This document shows positions 39,192 to 62,530 of a DNA stretch of 64,000 bases, in pieces. The DNA is from [Mycobacterium] manitobense (GTDB lineage: Bacteria > Actinomycetota > Actinomycetes > Mycobacteriales > Mycobacteriaceae): NCBI RefSeq assembly GCF_025821665.1, contig NZ_JACKSJ010000037.1, positions 21,783-85,782 on the forward strand, given 5' to 3'. The notes under the pieces are model-generated. The model worked only from the letters and a program-made list of their open reading frames with translations, was not told the DNA's origin and did not search any database. Position 1 is the stretch's first letter; each line of letters opens with the position of its first letter. The position numbers and the translations under genes were made by a program.

Positions 39192-41177
39192 ATGGCTGAG
39201 GCCGAGCTGGAACGGCACGAGTACGACGTCGTCGTGATCGGTGCCGGTGGCGCAGGACTGCGAGCGGTGATCGAGGCCCGCGAGCGCGGCCTGCGCGTCG
39301 CCGTGGTGACCAAATCGCTGTTCGGCAAGGCGCACACCGTGATGGCCGAGGGCGGCTGCGCTGCGGCGATGAAGAACGCCAACCCGAAGGACACCTGGCA
39401 GATCCACTTCGCCGACACCATGCGCGGCGGCAAGTTCCTGAACAACTGGCGGATGGCCGAGCTGCACGCCCAGGAGGCGCCCGACCGGGTGTGGGAGCTG
39501 GAGACCTACGGGGCGCTCTTCGACCGCACCAAGGACGGCCGGATCAGCCAGCGCAACTTCGGCGGCCACACCTACCCGCGGCTCGCGCACGTCGGCGACC
39601 GCACCGGCCTGGAGATCATCCGCACCTTGCAGCAGAAGATCGTGTCGCTGCAGCAGGAGGACAAGCGCGAACTCGGTGACTACGAGGCCCGCATCCGGGT
39701 CTTCCACGAGTGCTCCATCACCGACCTCGTCCTGGACAAGGGGCCGAGCGACGATCCGAGCGCCGAGCACGAGGCGACCGGGGCGCAAGGCAAGAACGAG
39801 GGCAGGATCGCCGGCGCGTTCGGCTACTACCGCGAGACCGGGAACTTCGTGCTGTTCGAGGCGCCCGCCGTGGTGTTGGCGACCGGCGGCATCGGCAAGT
39901 CGTTCAAGGTGTCGTCGAACTCGTGGGAGTACACCGGTGACGGCCACGCGCTGGCACTGCGGGCGGGTTCGAGCCTGATCAACATGGAGTTCATCCAGTT
40001 CCACCCCACCGGCATGGTCTGGCCGCTGTCCGTCAAGGGCATCCTGGTCACCGAGGGCGTGCGCGGCGACGGCGGAGTGCTGAAGAACTCCGAGGGCAAG
40101 CGGTTCATGTTCGACTACATCCCGGACGTGTTCAAGGGCCAGTACGCAGAGTCCGAGGAAGAGGCCGACCAGTGGCTCAAGGACAACGACTCGGCCCGCC
40201 GCACCCCTGACCTGCTGCCCCGTGACGAGGTGGCCCGTGCCATCAACTCCGAGGTGAAGGCGGGCCGCGGCACGCCACACGGCGGCGTCTACCTCGACAT
40301 CGCCTCGCGCATGCCGACCGAGGAGATCAAGCGGCGGCTGCCGTCGATGTACCACCAGTTCATCGAGCTGGCCGAGGTCGACATCACCAAGGACGAGATG
40401 GAGGTCGGGCCGACCTGCCATTACGTGATGGGCGGCATCGAGGTCGACCCGGACACCGGGGGCGCCGCCACCGCCGGGCTGTTCGCCGCCGGTGAGTGCT
40501 CCGGCGGCATGCACGGCTCCAACCGCCTGGGCGGCAACTCGCTGTCGGACCTGCTGGTGTTCGGCCGTCGCGCCGGTCTCGGCGCCGCGGACTACGTGCG
40601 GGCCCTGTCCGACGAGCGGCCGAAGGTTTCGCAGGAGGCGGTCGACGAGGCCATCAAGATGGCACTGGCCCCGTACGACACCCACGAGAATCCGGAGAAC
40701 CCGTACACCCTGCACGCCGAGCTGCAGGAGTCGATGAACGACCTGGTGGGGATCATCCGCAAGGAGGACGAGATCCAGTCCGCCCTCGACAAGCTCGACG
40801 AGCTGCGCGCCCGCGTGCAGAACGTCACCGTCGAAGGCGGCCGGGCGTTCAACCCCGGCTGGCACCTGGCCATCGACATGCGCAACATGCTGCTGGTCAG
40901 CGAGTGCGTGGCCAAGGCGGCGATGCAGCGCACGGAGAGCCGCGGCGGGCACACCCGCGACGACTATCCCGAGATGGACTCCAAGTGGCGCAACACGCTG
41001 CTGGTCTGCCGCACCGACGACGTCGCGACCGTGGACAAGATGGTGCCGGGCGTGACGGTGGAGGCCGAGGAGCAGGTGCCGATGCGCGAGGACCTGCTCG
41101 GCTGCTTCGAACTGTCCGAGTTGGAGAAGTACTACACCGACGGTGAACTCACCGCGCATCCCGAACGGAAGGGCTAG
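39192..41177 (+). CDS. sdhA: succinate dehydrogenase flavoprotein subunit (sdh1)
   Basis: This is a 661-residue flavoprotein, counterpart of Rv0248c. The FAD-binding GAGGAGLRA motif is at residues 18-26. The GKAHTVMAEGG motif (His48) is where FAD is covalently attached in SdhA proteins. Substrate-site motifs include FHPTGMV, GVRGDGGVLKN and the C-terminal HGSNRLGGNSLSDLLVFG. It oxidises succinate to fumarate, with electrons passing to SdhB. The ATG at 39192 is preceded by a GAGGACAC. The SdhB gene follows after 2 bp. Confidence 0.96.
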   Translation: MAEAELERHEYDVVVIGAGGAGLRAVIEARERGLRVAVVTKSLFGKAHTVMAEGGCAAAMKNANPKDTWQIHFADTMRGGKFLNNWRMAELHAQEAPDRVWELETYGALFDRTKDGRISQRNFGGHTYPRLAHVGDRTGLEIIRTLQQKIVSLQQEDKRELGDYEARIRVFHECSITDLVLDKGPSDDPSAEHEATGAQGKNEGRIAGAFGYYRETGNFVLFEAPAVVLATGGIGKSFKVSSNSWEYTGDGHALALRAGSSLINMEFIQFHPTGMVWPLSVKGILVTEGVRGDGGVLKNSEGKRFMFDYIPDVFKGQYAESEEEADQWLKDNDSARRTPDLLPRDEVARAINSEVKAGRGTPHGGVYLDIASRMPTEEIKRRLPSMYHQFIELAEVDITKDEMEVGPTCHYVMGGIEVDPDTGGAATAGLFAAGECSGGMHGSNRLGGNSLSDLLVFGRRAGLGAADYVRALSDERPKVSQEAVDEAIKMALAPYDTHENPENPYTLHAELQESMNDLVGIIRKEDEIQSALDKLDELRARVQNVTVEGGRAFNPGWHLAIDMRNMLLVSECVAKAAMQRTESRGGHTRDDYPEMDSKWRNTLLVCRTDDVATVDKMVPGVTVEAEEQVPMREDLLGCFELSELEKYYTDGELTAHPERKG

Positions 41178-41179
41178 AC

Positions 41180-41932
41180 ATGGCTGCCTACACCGCAAAC
41201 CTGCGTGTCTGGCGCGGCGACGTCAGCGGCGGTGAGCTGCGCGACTTCCAGGTCGAGGTGAACGAGGGCGAGGTGGTGCTCGACATCATCCACCGCCTGC
41301 AGGCCACCCAGACCCCCGACCTCGCCGTGCGCTGGAACTGCAAGGCGGGCAAGTGCGGGTCGTGCTCGGCCGAGATCAACGGCCGGCCGCGACTGCTGTG
41401 CATGACCCGGATGTCCACCTTCGGTGAGGACGAGACCGTCACCGTGACGCCGCTGCGGACATTCCCGGTGATGCGCGACCTCGTCACCGACGTGAACTTC
41501 AACTACGAGAAGGCCCGGGAGATCCCGGCGTTCACGCCGCCGAAGGACCTGCAGCCCGGTGAGTACCGGATGCAGCAGGAGGACGTGAACCGCAGCCAGG
41601 AGTTCCGCAAGTGCATCGAGTGCTTCCTGTGCCAGAACGTGTGTCACGTGGTGCGCGACCACGAGGAGAACAAGGAGGCGTTCGCCGGGCCGCGGTTCCT
41701 GATGCGCATCGCCGAGCTCGACATGCATCCCCTCGACGTCGCCGACCGTCAGAACATGGCGCAGGAGGAGCACGGCCTCGGCTACTGCAACATCACCAAG
41801 TGCTGCACCGAGGTGTGCCCCGAGCACATCAAGATCACCGACAACGCGCTGATCCCGATGAAGGAGCGTGTCGCCGACCGCAAGTACGACCCGGTGGTGT
41901 GGCTGGGCAACAAGCTGTTCCGGCGGGGCTAG
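41180..41932 (+). CDS. sdhB: succinate dehydrogenase iron-sulfur subunit (sdh1)
   Basis: This is a 250-residue protein, counterpart of Rv0247c. The [2Fe-2S] cluster is held by Cys54, Cys59, Cys62 and Cys74. The [4Fe-4S] set is in RKCIECFLCQNVC, with the [3Fe-4S] set in CNITKCCTEVCPEHI. It carries electrons from SdhA to the membrane anchor. It is the last gene of the sdh1 operon and is followed 19 bp later by a strong hairpin. Confidence 0.96.
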   Translation: MAAYTANLRVWRGDVSGGELRDFQVEVNEGEVVLDIIHRLQATQTPDLAVRWNCKAGKCGSCSAEINGRPRLLCMTRMSTFGEDETVTVTPLRTFPVMRDLVTDVNFNYEKAREIPAFTPPKDLQPGEYRMQQEDVNRSQEFRKCIECFLCQNVCHVVRDHEENKEAFAGPRFLMRIAELDMHPLDVADRQNMAQEEHGLGYCNITKCCTEVCPEHIKITDNALIPMKERVADRKYDPVVWLGNKLFRRG

Positions 41933-41951
41933 CGCCGACGTCGTCGCCAAT

Positions 41952-41997
41952 GTGAAACGTGGGCGGAAATCCTCAGGGATTTCCGCCCACGTTTCAC
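41952..41997 (+). terminator. 21-bp-stem hairpin terminator of the sdh1 operon
   Basis: Arms at 41952-41972 and 41977-41997 are perfectly complementary around a TCAG loop, followed by TTTCG. It lies just past the sdhB stop, and the next gene starts about 80 bp later, so it probably ends the operon. Confidence 0.8.
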
Positions 41998-42075
41998 TTT
42001 CGCGGCCCACCGCCGGGGGCTCATCGGCGTACCCTCGGCAACAGCGGCCAATCAACGACGAAAGGCAGCCAGTCC

Positions 42076-42231
42076 ATGACTCAGATCCACAGCGTCAACG
42101 ACATTCGCACCGCCATCCGCGAGCTGTCCGCCCGCGCAGCGCTGGCACGCAAAGAGGGCCGGCCCGGCGACGCGGACGAGATCGAGCAGCGGATCCAGCA
42201 CTACCGCGAGGAACTCGCCGCCCGGCCCTGA
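42076..42231 (+). CDS. 51-aa helical small protein
   Basis: This is a 51-residue soluble frame (MTQIHSVNDIRTAIREL...). It is rich in Glu, Arg and Ala and is expected to form a helical hairpin. The sequence has protein-like periodicity and an AAAGG about ten bases upstream of the ATG. No family is recognised. It lies between the sdh1 terminator and the convergent flavin reductase gene. Confidence 0.6.
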   Translation: MTQIHSVNDIRTAIRELSARAALARKEGRPGDADEIEQRIQHYREELAARP

Positions 42232-42237
42232 CGGGCA

Positions 42238-43553
<1,316 letters not shown>

Positions 43554-43557
43554 GCCG

Positions 43558-44730
43558 CTACGGCTTCGGCGGGTTGTTCAGCACGAACTGCGCACCGGAC
43601 AGCAGCTGCGAGATCGGATCGGTGCCGCCGCCGCCGAACGATGCGTCGGTGGACGGCGCGGTGACCTCCGCGGGGTCGTAGCCGTTGACCGGATCCACCG
43701 TGATCGGCGCGGTCGCCGGATCGTTGTTGCGCGAGTATCCGGCGTCGACCATGGGCAGCAGGACACTGTCCAGCCTGTTCAGCGTCGGCTCGTCGACCCC
43801 GAGGTACTTGAACGCCATCACCAGCGGCAGATGCTGCTCGGGCACCATGTACGACGTCGTCTTCGCACCCTTGGAGTTGACCGTCGTGCGGATGTTGCGC
43901 TCCGGCACCTTGATGTTGCTCGGGTCGGTGAACGCCACGGCGGTGTGGCCGGTCGCGAGACCCGCGATCGCGTTCACCACGCTCATCCAGTTGTTGTCCG
44001 GCTGATCCGGCCAGTCCGCGATGCTGTCATAGGGCGAGATGAATTGGTGTGTGTCGTACTGACTTTCGACCGGCGCCGGGATGCGGTAGTCCAGTGACGG
44101 AACGACGGCGCCGACCGGGAACATCTGGGTCAGGAAGCCCTCGCCGAACGCGTGCTTGCCCACCGGGTCGCCGAACATCGCGAAGCTGAGCTGATCCCGC
44201 GGCGGCGCATTCGGGTCGTTCGCGAGCTGCGCCTGCACCTCGTTGAGCACCATCGCGCCCTCGGACAGGCCCATCACCGTGCCCGGCCCGCCCGCCTTGA
44301 TGGTCGCGATGGTGTGCGGCGCCCCCACGGTGACCGATTCACCGACGCTGGGACCGTCGAGACCCAACCCCGGCAGGATCTCCTCGCCGACCGCGCCGAT
44401 CCCCGGGAAGAACCGTTCGAGCGTGTGGCCCTGCACCTGCCCCGCCGGGTAGCGGACGATCTGCTTCTGTTCCTGGTTGTCGGGGAACCACTTCTTGCCG
44501 GTGTCCATGATGTATTGGTCGTACGGGATGCCCAGCACGTGCGCGCCACCGAGCGCGTAGCCCTTGCCGGGCGTCCCGATCCCCGGCGGCGAAGGTGAGG
44601 TGTCGGGCGCCCCGCGATCGGCCGTCCAGCCGGGCTGCGGTTCTTCGGCCGCCGCGGTACCGGTGCCGCCGAAAACGCCTGTGGCACTTACCGCCATCAA
44701 CGCAGTGACCGAGACGAGAAGCCTCCGCAT
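43558..44730 (-). CDS. exported PE-PPE-domain acyltransferase of the TPP locus (pE)
   Basis: This is a 390-residue exported alpha/beta-hydrolase-fold protein. A signal peptide ends at about residue 28 (GTAAA-EE). The mature part is a PE-PPE domain with the nucleophile motif GLSEG (Ser156) and a long C-terminal part including [19 protein letters not shown]. In M. smegmatis the equivalent gene is required for the last step of TPP synthesis, outside the membrane, where it moves acyl chains between diacyltrehalose molecules. The ATG at 44730 has GGGAG five bases upstream. It is the last gene of a minus-strand run papA3-mmpL10-fadD23-pE. Confidence 0.9.
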   Translation of the reverse strand: MRRLLVSVTALMAVSATGVFGGTGTAAAEEPQPGWTADRGAPDTSPSPPGIGTPGKGYALGGAHVLGIPYDQYIMDTGKKWFPDNQEQKQIVRYPAGQVQGHTLERFFPGIGAVGEEILPGLGLDGPSVGESVTVGAPHTIATIKAGGPGTVMGLSEGAMVLNEVQAQLANDPNAPPRDQLSFAMFGDPVGKHAFGEGFLTQMFPVGAVVPSLDYRIPAPVESQYDTHQFISPYDSIADWPDQPDNNWMSVVNAIAGLATGHTAVAFTDPSNIKVPERNIRTTVNSKGAKTTSYMVPEQHLPLVMAFKYLGVDEPTLNRLDSVLLPMVDAGYSRNNDPATAPITVDPVNGYDPAEVTAPSTDASFGGGGTDPISQLLSGAQFVLNNPPKP

Positions 44731-44792
44731 TACCACTCCCGCCTATGCGTGTGCACTGATCCGAACCCTACCTTGTCTTCCATTCGCCCAGG

Positions 44793-46568
44793 TCAGGCGT
44801 CGAGCCGGACGAACTCGTCCTGCCGGTACTGCTCGACGCACGCTGCGCGCCGGATCTTGCCGCTCGTCGTGGTGGGGATCGAGCCGGGAGGCACCAGGAC
44901 GAGATCCCCGACGTTGAGGCCGTGGGCGTTGGAGATCGCGGAGGTGACATCGCTCTTGACGCCGCTGAGCCAGTGCCCCGCCTCGACCGTCGACTCGCCG
45001 CGCTTCTTCACCTCGATGACGGTGACCAGCTTCTCGGTGCTGTTCACCGGGACCGCGATCGCGGCGACCCGGCCGCCGGTGATCTGTTGCACCGTCGCCT
45101 CGATGTCCTCGGGATAATGGTTACGCCCCCGGATGATCAGCAGGTCCTTGATGCGGCCGACGATGAAAAGCGCGCCACCGGAGACGAATCCGAGATCGCC
45201 GGTTCGCAGCCATGGCCCTTCGACGGTGCCCGGCGACGGGTCGACGATCGTCGCCCCGAAGCAACGCTGCTCCTCCGGCGGCCTGCTCCAGTAGCCGGAC
45301 GCGACGTTGTCGCCGTGTACCCAGATCTCGCCGACCACGTCCTGCGCGCATTCCCGGTTGGTGTCGACATCGACGATCCGGACCACAGGTGACTGCGGCA
45401 GGATGTAGCTCGCCAACGCGGAGCCGGCTCGGGGGGCACACCGCTTGGCGCGGCCCGCGGACAATTCGTCGACGTCGAAGTGCGCGGCATCCGCCGACTC
45501 ACTCCAGGTGCCGGTGGCCACGAACACCGTCGCCTCCGCCAGCCCGTACGACGGGCGCAGCATGTGGTCCCGGAAGTCGAAGTGCGCGAACCGGTCTGCG
45601 AACCGTTCCAGGGTTGCCGGCTCGACGCGTTCGGCGCCGTTGATGATGCCCACCACCCCGCCGAGGTCGAGTCCGGCGAGGTCGCTGTCCTTGGTCTTGC
45701 GGGCGGCCAGGTCGAAGGCGAAGTTGGGCGCCGCGGAGAAGGCACGGGGGTTCTCCGCCAACGCCCGCAGCCACCGGGACGGCTTCTCCAGGAACGCGAC
45801 CGGGCTCATCAGCGCACCGGGATAGCCGCTCAGGATGGGGGCGCAGACGCCGAGCACCAGACCCATGTCGTGGTAGAACGGCAACCACGACACGAATGTG
45901 CCACCGGTGGCCGCGTTCTGAGCATCGGCGAAGAAGGTGCGCATCAGCTGCTCGAAATTCACCTGCAGGTTGCGGTGGGAGATGATGACACCGGTCGGCA
46001 ACCGGGTCGAGCCCGAGCTGTACTGCAGATAGGCCGTGCTTGGATACCCGGCCGCCTCGAGGCCCGGCCCGTCGGCGGTGACGTCGAGATTCAACGCGTC
46101 GACCGCGACGATCTTCGGCGCGGTGTCCATCTGGGACTGATCGACGTAGTCGCCGACGTCCTCGGCGGCAGCGGACGTCGTGAGCACGACCGCCGGACTG
46201 GTGTCGAGGAAGACTGAACTCACCCGCTCGTGGCTCGAGCCGCGATGCGGCAGCGGCAGTGGCACCGCGACGAGACCGGCCTGCATGGAGCCCAGGAAGG
46301 CAAGGATGTACTCCATGCCCTGCGGGGCGAGGATCACCGCCCGGTCACCCACCGAGGCGTGCAGCCGGATCTCGCGCGCCACGTTCATGGTTCGGCGCGA
46401 GAGCTGCGACCAGGTCACGGTCTCGGTGATCCCGGACGGGTCATCGGCGTACTCGGTGAAGGTGAACGCGACGTCGTCGGGCCGCATGCTGGCGCGCCCG
46501 TGCAGCATCGACAAGATCGTGGATGCGGGGACATCCGTGTCACTGAAATCCGTGGGGAGCTTCGTCAT
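44793..46568 (-). CDS. fadD23: long-chain fatty acyl-AMP ligase, FadD23 type
   Basis: This is a 591-residue adenylating enzyme. It has the AMP-binding P-loop [14 protein letters not shown], the FAAL-type insertion region ([25 protein letters not shown]) and WLRTGDLGF near the C-terminal domain. FAALs activate fatty acids as acyl-adenylates and load them onto a polyketide synthase rather than onto CoA. In TPP biosynthesis FadD23 activates the fatty-acid starter for Pks. The ATG at 46568 is chosen because AGGAG lies five bases upstream; a longer frame to 46637 is not supported. It lies between pE and mmpL10. Confidence 0.93.
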   Translation of the reverse strand: MTKLPTDFSDTDVPASTILSMLHGRASMRPDDVAFTFTEYADDPSGITETVTWSQLSRRTMNVAREIRLHASVGDRAVILAPQGMEYILAFLGSMQAGLVAVPLPLPHRGSSHERVSSVFLDTSPAVVLTTSAAAEDVGDYVDQSQMDTAPKIVAVDALNLDVTADGPGLEAAGYPSTAYLQYSSGSTRLPTGVIISHRNLQVNFEQLMRTFFADAQNAATGGTFVSWLPFYHDMGLVLGVCAPILSGYPGALMSPVAFLEKPSRWLRALAENPRAFSAAPNFAFDLAARKTKDSDLAGLDLGGVVGIINGAERVEPATLERFADRFAHFDFRDHMLRPSYGLAEATVFVATGTWSESADAAHFDVDELSAGRAKRCAPRAGSALASYILPQSPVVRIVDVDTNRECAQDVVGEIWVHGDNVASGYWSRPPEEQRCFGATIVDPSPGTVEGPWLRTGDLGFVSGGALFIVGRIKDLLIIRGRNHYPEDIEATVQQITGGRVAAIAVPVNSTEKLVTVIEVKKRGESTVEAGHWLSGVKSDVTSAISNAHGLNVGDLVLVPPGSIPTTTSGKIRRAACVEQYRQDEFVRLDA

Positions 46569-46639
46569 CCGTACTCCTGATCGCTCCGCTTCGTTCCGAA
46601 GCCTTGCATACATCGTGTGTGTGCGCTCGCCGCCCATGG

Positions 46640-49636
46640 CTAGGCACTCGGTTCCGGTGTTCGAGACACCGTCGGTTGCGCCGCAATTCGCGACGGCCAG
46701 AAGTTCGCCCGTCCCAGCAGTGCGGCGATGGCGGGCACCGTGATGGTGCGCACCACGAACGTGTCCAGCAGGATCCCCACCCCGATCACGAAACCGCCCT
46801 GGATCACGATGCCGATGCTGGAGAACAACAGACCGGCCATCGAGGCCGCGAAGATCAGACCCGCCGCGGTGATCACACCACCCGTCGAACCGAGGGTGCG
46901 GATGATGCCGTATCGCATGCTGTGTGGAGACTCGTCTCGCATTCGTGACACGAGCAGCATGTTGTAATCGGCGCCCACCGCGACCAGCACCACGAACGCC
47001 AACGGCGGCACGCTCCAGTGCAATTGCTGGTCGAGGAAGAACTGGAACGTCAGCACGCCGACGCCGATGGCCGCGAAGTACGAGATGACCACGGAGCCGA
47101 CCAGATACAGCGGTGCGACGACGGCGCGCAGCAGCACCATCAGCGTCAACAGCACCACGATGATGGTCGCGGCGATGATGAACCGGATGTCCTGCTGGTA
47201 GTAGTCGCGGGTGTCGCGCAGCGCGACCGGATAGCCGCCCATCGAGATGGTGGCGTCGGCGAGCGTGGTGTTCGGCTGGGCGTCCCTGGCGATGTCACCG
47301 ATCTGGTTGACCTGGTCCATCGCCTCCGAACTGAACGGGTTCAGCTTGGTCTGCACGAGGTACCGCACCGAGCGGCCGTCCGGCGAGACGTACGCCGCGG
47401 CGGCCTTCTGGAAGTCCGGCAGACCCAGCACCTCGGCCGGGATGTTGAAGCCCGCCTGCGCCGGGTCCGCGGCGTTGTTCCTCATCGTCAGCAGGAATGT
47501 CGACGCCTCGTTGAGTCCGGCGGCGATCACCTTGAGCTGCTTGACCAGTTCGTCCACTCCGCCTGCCACCTCCCGGCTTCCGCCGGCCAGTTGGTTCGCG
47601 CCCTGCTGCAGATCCTTCAGACCCGCCTGCGCACCTCCGGGGGAGTTCAGCCCCATCGCGTTGACCGCCCTGGTGACGTTCGCGAGGGCGCTGTTGAGCT
47701 TCTTCACCGTCGCGTTGAGGGTCTGCTTGTCGTCGACGCCCTGGAGCTGGTGTGCGAGGTCGTTGATCTGGTCGAGCCTGCCGTCGTTGTTCGCGTCGTT
47801 CAGCCGCTGGAACTGGCTGCGGGTGGCGCTGCAGGAGGGGTTCGCGTCACAGACCTGGTTGTTCTGCAGCGCGGCGAGGACGGGCCCGATCCAGGCGAAC
47901 ATGTCCCTGACGGCGGCGAAGTTGATGCCCATCGAGTTGGCGAGCACGTTGACGCTCTGCACCAGTTTCGCCGCGACCTCGACGTCGCGCACCAGCTTGT
48001 CGCCGCCGTAGTCGGTGCGCACCGAGGAGAACGTGTCGACCAGGCTCTGGATGCTCGGTGCGATCTGGTTGATCTGGCCGCGCACCTCGGCGAGCCTGTC
48101 GGCCAGTGTGTCGGCGCCGGCGGTCAGCCGGCCGAGATCGCCGCTGCGCTGGCCGATCTGCGCCGAGCCGTCGGCCAGCCGGTCACCGACCAGGCCGGCC
48201 TGATACGTGGCCCGGAACTCCGGCGGCACGTCGCCGAGGGGCCGGGTGACGCCGCTGATCAGGCCGATGTCGGGCAGCTGTGCGACGCGCGACGCCAGCT
48301 GCTCGAGGTCGGCCAGCGCCCGCGGGTTGCGCAGGTCGTGCGGTGACTGGATGAGGATGTACTCGGGGATCGACTGGCTGATCGGGAAGTGGCGTTCCAG
48401 CGCGGTGTACCCGATTGAGCTCGCGGCCGAGGCAGGCACGACCTTGCGGTCGTCGTAGTTGTAGTTCGCGAAGACGGCGATGCCGGCCAGCAGACCCAGC
48501 ACGAGCACACTCGCCACGAGGTGCGGCACCGGCCTGCGCACGATGCGGATCCCGGAGCGCCGCCAGAACCGCGCGGTCAGTTCACGCCTCGGCTTGACCC
48601 AGCCGCGCGGTCCGGCGAGCACCAGGATCGCGGGCAGCAGCGTCAGCCCGGCGAGAAATGCCACCGCGATGCCGATCGCGGCCGACACCCCGACCGTCCG
48701 GAACACCCCCATCTGCGTGAAGCTCAACAGCAGGAAGGTCAGGCCCACCGTGGTGGCGGACGCGGTGATCACCTTCCCGATCGAGATCATCGCCGCCTTG
48801 ACCGCCTGGTCGTAGTCCTTACCCGACCGCAGGTAATCGTGATATCGGCTGATCAGGAACACCGCGTAGTCGGTGCCGGCGCCGGCCATGATCGCGCTCA
48901 GGAAGACGATGGACTGGTTCGAGACGCCCCAGCCGGTCAGCTGGGAGAACGACGCCACCACCGCCTGCGCGATCACCAGGGACGACCCGATGGTCACCAA
49001 GGGCAGCAGCATCGTGACCGCACTGCGGTAGACCAGCAGCAGCACGGCCAGGACCAGGACGGCGATGGCGATCTCGATCGGCAGCCGATCCTTCTCACCC
49101 GCGACGGTGAGGTCGGCGACCGTGGCGGCGGGGCCGGTGAGGTGCACGTCCACCGAACTGCCTGCGACGGCGGTCTTGATGACGTCGGCCACCCGGTTGA
49201 ACGATTCGAACGCCCGCGGGGTGCCCAATTCGCCTGCGAGACCGACCGGCAGGACCCACGTCGTCTTGTCCTCACTGGTGAGGAACTGACGCAGTTGTGG
49301 GGTGCCGACGAAGTCCTGGACCGACACCACGTCCGTCACGTCGTCACGCAGCGCGTCGACGAGCTTTCGATAAGTCGCCTCGTCGGCGGGTTTCAGCCCG
49401 TCTTCGTTGATCAACGCCACCAGCAGCAGGTTGTCGTTGCCGGGTTCCTTGAAGGCCTCGGTCATCTTCGCCGCGGTGACGCTCGACGGCGCGTCGCTCG
49501 GCAGGATCGCGAGCGGATTCCTCTCCGCCATCTCGCCGAGGGACGGGGACGACAGCGGCAGGACGACCGCCAGTGCGATCCACACCCCGATCACCGCCCA
49601 CGGCCAGCGCACAACGAGGTCGGCTAGCCGTCGCAT
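46640..49636 (-). CDS. mmpL10: MmpL-family lipid transporter, MmpL10 type
   Basis: This is a 998-residue RND-type transporter. There are two MmpL halves, each with the GxDYxxxLxSR motif ([14 protein letters not shown] and [15 protein letters not shown]) and six-helix bundles, with large periplasmic loops after TM1 and TM7. The second loop region is alpha-helical. It has no MmpS partner in the window. In the TPP locus MmpL10 moves diacyltrehalose-type intermediates across the membrane for final acylation by pE. The ATG at 49636 opens [19 protein letters not shown], the typical start. It is 65 bp downstream of papA3. Confidence 0.95.
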   Translation of the reverse strand: MRRLADLVVRWPWAVIGVWIALAVVLPLSSPSLGEMAERNPLAILPSDAPSSVTAAKMTEAFKEPGNDNLLLVALINEDGLKPADEATYRKLVDALRDDVTDVVSVQDFVGTPQLRQFLTSEDKTTWVLPVGLAGELGTPRAFESFNRVADVIKTAVAGSSVDVHLTGPAATVADLTVAGEKDRLPIEIAIAVLVLAVLLLVYRSAVTMLLPLVTIGSSLVIAQAVVASFSQLTGWGVSNQSIVFLSAIMAGAGTDYAVFLISRYHDYLRSGKDYDQAVKAAMISIGKVITASATTVGLTFLLLSFTQMGVFRTVGVSAAIGIAVAFLAGLTLLPAILVLAGPRGWVKPRRELTARFWRRSGIRIVRRPVPHLVASVLVLGLLAGIAVFANYNYDDRKVVPASAASSIGYTALERHFPISQSIPEYILIQSPHDLRNPRALADLEQLASRVAQLPDIGLISGVTRPLGDVPPEFRATYQAGLVGDRLADGSAQIGQRSGDLGRLTAGADTLADRLAEVRGQINQIAPSIQSLVDTFSSVRTDYGGDKLVRDVEVAAKLVQSVNVLANSMGINFAAVRDMFAWIGPVLAALQNNQVCDANPSCSATRSQFQRLNDANNDGRLDQINDLAHQLQGVDDKQTLNATVKKLNSALANVTRAVNAMGLNSPGGAQAGLKDLQQGANQLAGGSREVAGGVDELVKQLKVIAAGLNEASTFLLTMRNNAADPAQAGFNIPAEVLGLPDFQKAAAAYVSPDGRSVRYLVQTKLNPFSSEAMDQVNQIGDIARDAQPNTTLADATISMGGYPVALRDTRDYYQQDIRFIIAATIIVVLLTLMVLLRAVVAPLYLVGSVVISYFAAIGVGVLTFQFFLDQQLHWSVPPLAFVVLVAVGADYNMLLVSRMRDESPHSMRYGIIRTLGSTGGVITAAGLIFAASMAGLLFSSIGIVIQGGFVIGVGILLDTFVVRTITVPAIAALLGRANFWPSRIAAQPTVSRTPEPSA

Positions 49637-49701
49637 GTCGCCCTCATCCTCGCGCCGAATTCGCGCATCGCCGATTTCCCATGGCCATCATTTGCCCGCC
49701 G

Positions 49702-51123
49702 CTATGCGACGCGCCCCCAGTGCCCGGTGTCAGCAACCCGGCTCGTCACCGAGCTCATCGCCTCCATGTATCGCGTCACCGACTTCTCGGCGACGGCGTT
49801 GTCCGGATGCATGATCGCCATGACCGTGCCCTCGCCGTACCGGAAGATGTAGATCGTCAACTGGTAGGAGAACCGGTTGTCGGGATACATGCCGATGTTG
49901 TTCGCCAGGCCCATCTCGCCGGCCGCGAGAATGGCGTTTAGCGGTGCCGCGCCACCGTGCAAGAAGTTCGACACCGGGAAGTTCGGCCGCGGCCAGTTGA
50001 GCCACGGCGCCAGTTCCAGGACCCGGTAGTACGGCACCCTCGCCATGTCCAGGCCCGAGTCGAATGACGTCTGCGCTGAGCCCGCGGCATCGCTGAAGGA
50101 GGTCGCCGCGATCGGCACCGTGATCGGTATCAGGCCGGTGAACCAGCCCTGGGTCATGAAATTGTCGCCACCGGTGCGGGAATCCCTCGGGGTGAGCCCG
50201 TAGTACGTCAGCGCACCGGTGAATTCGTGCTCCACCAGGCCAAGGCAGGCGAACAGTCCGCCGACGAACCGGGCCCCCGCGGCGCTGCAGGCCGATTCGA
50301 ACCGATCCGTCTGAGCCGCGTCCATCAAGACCTGAGAGGACCAGGCGCTGCTCATCGACTCGTTCGGATCACCGAGCGGCAGGGGGAATTCCGGGAAGCC
50401 GTCACTGTTGTCCTCGGCGAACTCGATCCACGCACGCACGCCGGGCGAATCCAGCGTCAACGTCGAGGTGAACTCACGCTCGCGAACACAGAAATCGTCG
50501 AAGCTGCCGGCGTCGGGCAGCGTGAGTGCCTGACCGGTGCCACTCATGGCGGAGTACATGCCGTTGGCTTCCATCATGGTCGTGCCGATAAGGGTGGCGT
50601 CTCCGTGCACGTGATCCATGGCGGCGAAGAACGTGAAGTGGTCTTCGTGCTGGACGATCCCGAACGTGAAGCAGGCCCACTCCAGCGGATTCGGGATTGC
50701 CACGACGTGGTCGCGGATCTCTTCGACCGTCATCTCGCCCTGATCGACCGGCATGAATTCGATGGCGTCCGGATTTTCGATAGCGTGCCTAATGAATTTG
50801 CCAGAATCGATCTGCTCGAACCAGCTCCGGAAGGTGTCGTGTCGCCGGATGTAAGAGTTGACGGCATGGTCCATCGCGGCTATGTCGCACGTGCCCGCCA
50901 CCTCGCAGCTGGCGATGATCTGCCGGGAGAAGTTGAGGCCCGCAGCCTCCCGTTCGCAGTAGTTACGAAGGTGCTGGCTCTGCATGTAGCTAACCGGCAC
51001 CGAGCTGACCGGAGCGCGGCTCGCTGTTTCCTGAGCGGCGGCCGTCGGATGCCAGGAAGTGACCGATCCCGGACTCAGTGACCATTCACCAAGTGCGCCA
51101 ACAGTTATCTTCCCGATGCGCAA
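49702..51123 (-). CDS. papA3: polyketide synthase-associated acyltransferase PapA3
   Basis: This is a 473-residue acyltransferase of the condensation-domain superfamily. The active-site motif is HVHGD (His171 to Asp175, a variant of HHxxxDG), and the C-terminal DFGWG-type segment appears as FSYQLTIYIFRYGEG. PapA3 esterifies trehalose with Pks-made acyl chains. The TTG at 51123 gives a length almost equal to M. tuberculosis PapA3 and is preceded by GAAGGGA; the longer frame to 51225 is rejected. It is divergent from pks, sharing a 262-bp promoter region. Confidence 0.93.
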   Translation of the reverse strand: MRIGKITVGALGEWSLSPGSVTSWHPTAAAQETASRAPVSSVPVSYMQSQHLRNYCEREAAGLNFSRQIIASCEVAGTCDIAAMDHAVNSYIRRHDTFRSWFEQIDSGKFIRHAIENPDAIEFMPVDQGEMTVEEIRDHVVAIPNPLEWACFTFGIVQHEDHFTFFAAMDHVHGDATLIGTTMMEANGMYSAMSGTGQALTLPDAGSFDDFCVREREFTSTLTLDSPGVRAWIEFAEDNSDGFPEFPLPLGDPNESMSSAWSSQVLMDAAQTDRFESACSAAGARFVGGLFACLGLVEHEFTGALTYYGLTPRDSRTGGDNFMTQGWFTGLIPITVPIAATSFSDAAGSAQTSFDSGLDMARVPYYRVLELAPWLNWPRPNFPVSNFLHGGAAPLNAILAAGEMGLANNIGMYPDNRFSYQLTIYIFRYGEGTVMAIMHPDNAVAEKSVTRYMEAMSSVTSRVADTGHWGRVA

Positions 51124-51385
51124 AACCCGGTCCCTTCGCTCACTTCTCCTCGGCCCGATTTCCGGGCTCGGCAAATCGTGCCGCGGCATCAACGTACCCG
51201 AGGTTCGGCCGCACCCGCCGTGCACGACCGGAGCCGGGACACGGAAGCGCGCATACCTCGGGTAGGCGTGCCATAGTGTGCGTCGGAGTTCACTCGATCT
51301 TGGTTCACGCGGTCGTTACTACTGTCGAGTAGGTTAGCTTGACTACTGCGTAAATTACCGCAAGGCCCCTCAAGGAGACAACCGC

Positions 51386-62530
<11,145 letters not shown>

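Noticed and set aside
39135..41198. 687-codon frame antisense to sdhA
   Set aside because: sdhA is unambiguous in the sense direction, with FAD and active-site motifs.
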